Shown: piece by piece, positions 59,655 through 64,000 of the stretch
Layout: every line of letters begins with the position of its first letter
Position numbering within the stretch: the stretch's first letter is position 1
NCBI GenBank assembly: GCA_947623455.1
Contig: OX392538.1
Coordinates: 24,241,001 to 24,305,000 of the forward strand
Length of the DNA stretch: 64,000 nt
DNA from: Mimachlamys varia
Lineage: Eukaryota > Mollusca > Bivalvia > Pectinida > Pectinidae
Direction: 5' to 3'
Translations under genes and position numbers: made by a program
The notes under the pieces: model-generated
Database searches by the model: none
Seen by the model: only the letters and a program-made list of their open reading frames with translations
Told to the model about the DNA's origin: nothing

Positions 59655-59890
59655 TACAAATCGGGATTATCTAGGTCTTCCGTGTTGGTCATCAAATCGG
59701 GATTATCTAGGTCTTCCGTGTTGGTCATCAAATCGGGATTATCTAGGTCTTCCGTGTTGGTCATCAAATCGGGATTATCTAGGTCTTCCGTGTTGGTCAT
59801 CAAATCCGCATTATCTAGGTCTTCCGTGGGGGTCATCAAATCCGCATTATCTAGGTCTTCCGTGGGGGTCATCAAATCCGGATTATCAAA
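59655..59890. repeat. 36-bp minisatellite
   Basis: Six full units and partial ends built on GGGATTATCTAGGTCTTCCG and TGTTGGTCATCAAATC. The last two units carry GTGGGGGTC instead of GTGTTGGTC. Because 36 is a multiple of three, several frames stay open artificially. Confidence 0.9.
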
Positions 59891-60064
59891 TATGATGGGA
59901 TCGAGTGTCTGGGTTTGTTAAGCCGGAGTTAACTAGTCTAGAGTGTTTAGTCGTGGTAATTGAAGTTAAAATTGTCTGGGTCGTCTAATTTAAATGGTGA
60001 TCTATGATGTTTTTTTTCTTTTGATAGACTCTGGAATGTCTTAATCAATGGTAATAGGGCTATC

Positions 60065-60640
60065 AGTCGGGTAGATTTAGGTCGACAGTCAGGATAATTA
60101 GGTCGGGATTATTAAGGTTGACTGTCTGGATAATTTGGTCGAAATCATTTAGGTCGACTGTCTGGATAATTAGATCGAGTTTATTTAGGTCGACTGTCGA
60201 GATAATTAGATCGAGATCATTTAGGTCGACTGTCTGAGTAATTAGAACGAGTTTATTTAGGTCGACAGTCTGGATAATTAGATCGAGTTTAATTAGGTCG
60301 ACTCTCTGGATAATTAGGTCGACTCTCTGGATAATTAGGTCGAGTTTAATTAGGTCGACTGTCTGGATAATTAGTTCGAGATCATTTAGGTCGACTGTCT
60401 GAGTAATTAGAACGAGTTTAATTAGGTCGACAGTCAGGATAATTAGATCGAGTTTAATTAGGTCGACTGTCTGGATAATTAGGTCGAGTTTAATTAGGTC
60501 GACTGTCTGGATAATTAGGTCGAGATCATTTAGGTCGACTGTCTCGATAATTAGATCGAGATCATTTAGGTCGAATGTCTGAATAATTAGATCAATATCT
60601 ATTAAAGTCGGCAGTCTGGATAATTAAGTCGGGAAGATTA
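60065..60640. repeat. Second 36-bp minisatellite, diverged
   Basis: About 16 units of GGATAATTAGGTCGAGTTTA and ATTAGGTCGACTGTCT. Same period as the array 180 bp away and a shared TAGGTC core, so they may have a common origin. Confidence 0.85.
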
Positions 60641-63019
60641 GTTTTGTCGGTTCTACAAGGGGTATCTTGGAGTGGCTGGGTCAAAATCTTAGAGTTGATC
60701 TCCAAGATGGAACTGCTGGGACCCAGACTAGATAAACTTGTAGTCTGGCCCTAGTACAGCAATGACAGTGTTGTACACGTGTACCAACAGTACACATCTA
60801 CATGTATGTACGCCATGTTAGAGATGTCACTCGTACGTTAGTCGGACACCACGATCAATGTTCGACATGTATACATGTATAAATAGCAATTTCTCTCATT
60901 GGTCCGCATTTCATAAACTTCACAGACGAAAACTACAGCATGGTCTAATCATGCGTGCGTACATATTATTCTTTGATAACGATCGAGAGAAAATGATAAA
61001 ACAATATTTTATGAAAAGCGAGCGCGGAGTGAAACACTTAAGCAATTTTCAATAAATGTTTTTAGCATGTTTAGCTTGTACTTTGTAATATCGTGGGAGT
61101 ATCCATTGTACATCTGCTGCATACTGACACCCGGGTGTCTCGGGTGACGACATATATACGACATGTATTTCACATTCTGAAGGTTTTATCTGTGGAAGTT
61201 TGGCCAGCTTACATCAAGTCTGCACCAGTTTTACGTGAGCTCTCACGCGAATTAGTCAATGGTGGTGTGTAGGTTTTAATCACGCCCGGCTATATAGAAA
61301 TATAGAGTGATTATGGGTGTTTATTTCCCATGTCTGTTGTATAGAAGCAGCTATACAAAATAGTTTTTTTTAACAAGTGTAAGAAAGCAATTATCAACGC
61401 GTGATTTGACGCGTTGAATAGAACTGTTCGCCGACGATCTGATAAAACCGATTGCTTAAATAATTTAATGTTTCATCTTTAAATAGATCGTTGGGTGTAC
61501 GCTTTCACTTTTTTTGGTGTGAAATATACTGCTGAACAGCCTATACTTGTTGCAACACTTTAAATTTTAGACTCTAACGTACCAAGTTTTATGTTTTGAT
61601 ATATGCTTAGTACCAATGGGGCATGGACGCACTGGGTAAGGGTTGGGGTAGGGTGCCCCGGGTGGTGCTAGACCGGTGAAAGGTGGTTTACTCAACAACA
61701 AACAACAACATCAACAGCCGACATCTTGTTCTAGTAGATAACTTATGTACGATTTTTAGAAGGTACACCATCTCTAACATCGGTTGCACTTTTTAGGGAC
61801 AGGCACGCGCACACCTACTAAGACACATCATCACACCTACGTATATCTGACAAGGGTGCTTATAAAACACATACCTGTTATTCCACAGAGCTGTGTGGAT
61901 GTGTGTATGTGTGTAGACCGTCTGGTAGACTCACAGCGGCCCGTGTGGTTCCGTATTTACCGTCTGAGGGGCGAGCACCCGCATACGCACGTGTATCCGT
62001 GTGGACGACAGGCAGTGCACCGCTGTGTGCTCGTGTGTTGCCGTGTGGGTACCCTGTTCCCGTGTGTGTGTGCCGACACAGAATACAGGTGTGCCGGTGT
62101 GTATAGACCGACAGTATATATACACGTACATACCACCAAACCACTCAAGTGTAACTACAATATTGCTGTATCGACAACAACAATACACTAACTTTTCTCG
62201 GGTCTGATGGCGATCGCTATATAGATCAGTCAGCTTTTTTCCTCATGTCAGTTGGCCTGTACATGTACGCCTGTCTATCATAACCATGGAGCTCTAATGA
62301 AACGATTCTGGGACAGTGTATATGTACGGTTGTTTACCGCAGGGTTACAATTAATTACTGACTTACATATGATTAATGCAATGATGATTTGGCAAGTGCC
62401 ATAGGCTATCATTATAGGAATAGTCATTGGAAACAAACATTTTCTTTCTATAAATTGGATATATATATGCCATTGATGCTATTTCTACACCAAGTTTATG
62501 TACATGTATGTAAACTATAGGAATATAACATGAACATGAATAAATCAGAAACGTAGTCGTCACGTACGCATTATAAGATAAAATGATTATAAAATATATC
62601 AAACTACCCTATGATGGATGAGTTATCTCCCTTCTCTAAAATTCCAGAATCCGTACGTGGATTGCTTCATACAGTTAATACTTTTCCCTTCACATATACG
62701 TATATTCTTTGAAAATATCATTGTGGATGGAAACTTTTTAGAAAGAAAAGAAGGAAAGGATATCAATATAATTTATTTTAATATATTTAGAAATAGACTG
62801 GATAAATTCTGGAGTAATCAGGATATTGTATATATAACAATAGGGCAAATATTTAATGATATTTAATGATAACTTTCTGGTACAGGATTCAGTATCCTCT
62901 ACAGTAGACTCCGTACATGATAATTGTTATAATAACAGTTTTGAATCTAACGACACTATATGCATTTATACATTTCACAAACTAGCCTTGAAATTGTAAA
63001 ATAAATCAACATTTTCCCA

Positions 63020-63445
63020 GTGACTATCCATTTCGTTTTTGAAACAATTTAAACTTTTAGCACACACTACATTTTCTGGTAAATTTTTCCACACAGTTAT
63101 AGTTCGTAGTAAAAATATCTTTTCCTCTTAATAAGTGAACACTGTTGGAAAGGTGTTTTATTTCGGCGACAAGTCTTGTTGCCCCTCTCTGAACTCCTTC
63201 GATTTTTGCAATGTACATTGTTCTATATGGAAACCTAAAAGCGTTTGCGAAGTCAAGATTAGTTCTTACTTATGATTTGTACAACAAAAGAAATGTTTTC
63301 TTATCCAAATTTATAAATGCTCTCCTTATAATCGCCATCATCATATTTGATTTTTTGATTTTTTCAAATAATATGGTTTTTAAGTTCTAGATTGCTATCA
63401 ATTACTACTCCTAAATCTTTTTCCGCTTCCGATTTCTTTAGAGTT
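63020..63445 (-). pseudogene. Non-LTR reverse transcriptase C-terminal remnant
   Basis: The reverse complement reads in pieces EKDLGVVIDSNLELKNHI, MMMAIIRRAFINLDKKTF, LLLYKS, RTNLDFANAFRF and YIAKIEGVQRGATRLVAEIK. These are the familiar end of CR1/Jockey/RTE-type reverse transcriptases, with the LVRPxLEYA and IExVQRRATR motifs degraded. Several stops and at least two frameshifts are present. Confidence 0.75.
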
Positions 63446-63607
63446 TATGTAACATAAAAATGTAACATAATCGGAAAATGAACTATAAATTTAATATATA
63501 GCTGCAAAAATAACTGAGACCGTTGAAAAGAAACATACTGTATTCATATACTGGCAACCTAATATAGTATACTACAACATGTATGTCAAAATTTAATGAG
63601 AAGTTAA

Positions 63608-63690
63608 AAAGGCCCAATATACGTAACTTTCGGCAAAACTTGAAGCGAAAATCAAGTTTAATAACTTTTTTTTATATTTATAAATATAGT
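63608..63690. mobile_element. TTAA MITE family, left end
   Basis: AGGCCCAATATACGTAACTT and GAAGCGAAAATCAAG match the left ends at 16180 and 45062, with TTAA just before. The rest is diverged or truncated. Confidence 0.55.
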
Positions 63691-64000
63691 TATTACTCGA
63701 AAAATTACATAAGTTTTACATAACTTTCCAGCACAGAATTTTACGAGGAGATCGCCGTGTTCAAGGATCACTTAAGTTTGCACATATGAAAATTATCAAT
63801 AGTAGTCTACCACATTTGCTTCTGGTTAAGATGTTTTTATGTTGATTTTGGATTGTTTTGTATTTTTCATAAAAAGATAGTTTTGATATTTTTAAAACAT
63901 TTATTTATTTCAACAAAGGACTTTTTTTTTTCGTTTTCTAAAGAATAGCCCAGATTAAATTTATACAACAATTTTTCACTGTTCTCGCGGTCAACTCATG

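Larger units (their letters stand above)
53946..64000. other. Upstream region without a recognisable gene
   Basis: Apart from the MITEs, arrays and LINE remnant listed, this is AT-rich sequence with no exon I can defend. 61860-62150 is a GTGTG/CACAC-rich stretch that leaves several overlapping frames open. 58860-58960 resembles a dispersed repeat (CGTTCGTGACTATGAGC) but I found no second copy here. Confidence 0.5.

Noticed and set aside
59546..59921. ORFs of the MTNTEDLDNPDL type
   Set aside because: They are an artefact of a 36-bp period. No flanking exon continues the frame.
59655..60640. CRISPR-like regular repeats
   Set aside because: Repeats are contiguous with no unique spacers and the context is a eukaryotic genome.
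61784..62207. Overlapping His/Thr/Val/Cys-rich ORFs on both strands
   Set aside because: They arise from GTGTG/CACAC-rich low-complexity DNA. At least five frames are open over the same bases.

Overview
The window looks like nuclear DNA of a metazoan, most likely a bivalve mollusc. It is AT-rich. Its genes are split into short exons with GT-AG introns, and it is crowded with short inverted-repeat transposons, tRNA-derived SINEs, LINE and Harbinger remnants and minisatellites. Several dispersed repeats resemble ones I recall from bivalve genomes; the species assignment is inference. There are no operons, rRNA genes, intact tRNA genes or CRISPR arrays. Exon models were built by hand from conserved protein motifs, splice consensus and codon phase, and every junction given is phase-consistent.

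Three protein-coding genes can be reconstructed. (1) GTPBP10, minus strand, 7678 to beyond position 1: an Obg-family mitochondrial GTPase. Eight exons (307 codons) are visible and the 3' end lies outside the window. (2) HACL1, plus strand, 7802-27723: 2-hydroxyacyl-CoA lyase, 17 exons, 578 residues, ending in a PTS1-like SKI. GTPBP10 and HACL1 are divergent, and only 123 bp separate their start codons. (3) An atypical calpain, minus strand, 52506-36150: 15 exons, 790 residues. It has a probable N-terminal acylation signal, a proline-rich repeat, a CysPc core with Cys/His/Asn, and two successive C2-like (domain III) modules with no EF-hands.

Layout: 1-7678 GTPBP10 with SINEs and MITEs in its introns; 7802-27723 HACL1, whose introns carry a duplicated pseudo-exon 2, a LINE remnant, five transposon families and four tandem arrays; 27724-36149 intergenic, mostly featureless apart from dispersed repeats and one copy of a small cysteine-containing coding-like unit; 36150-52506 the calpain, with a second copy of that unit, a dead Harbinger transposase and several foldback elements in its introns; 52507-64000 upstream sequence with four tandem arrays and a LINE remnant at the right edge, and no convincing gene.

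The most unusual theme is repeat or transposon sequence sitting directly on splice sites. An 18-bp array multiplies the HACL1 exon 13 donor. A 60-bp array multiplies the acceptor of calpain exon 14 in frame. Transposons start at +3 or +14 of two consecutive HACL1 introns. The second item of interest is the unrecognised small secreted-peptide-like unit, present as an inverted pair about 11 kb apart.
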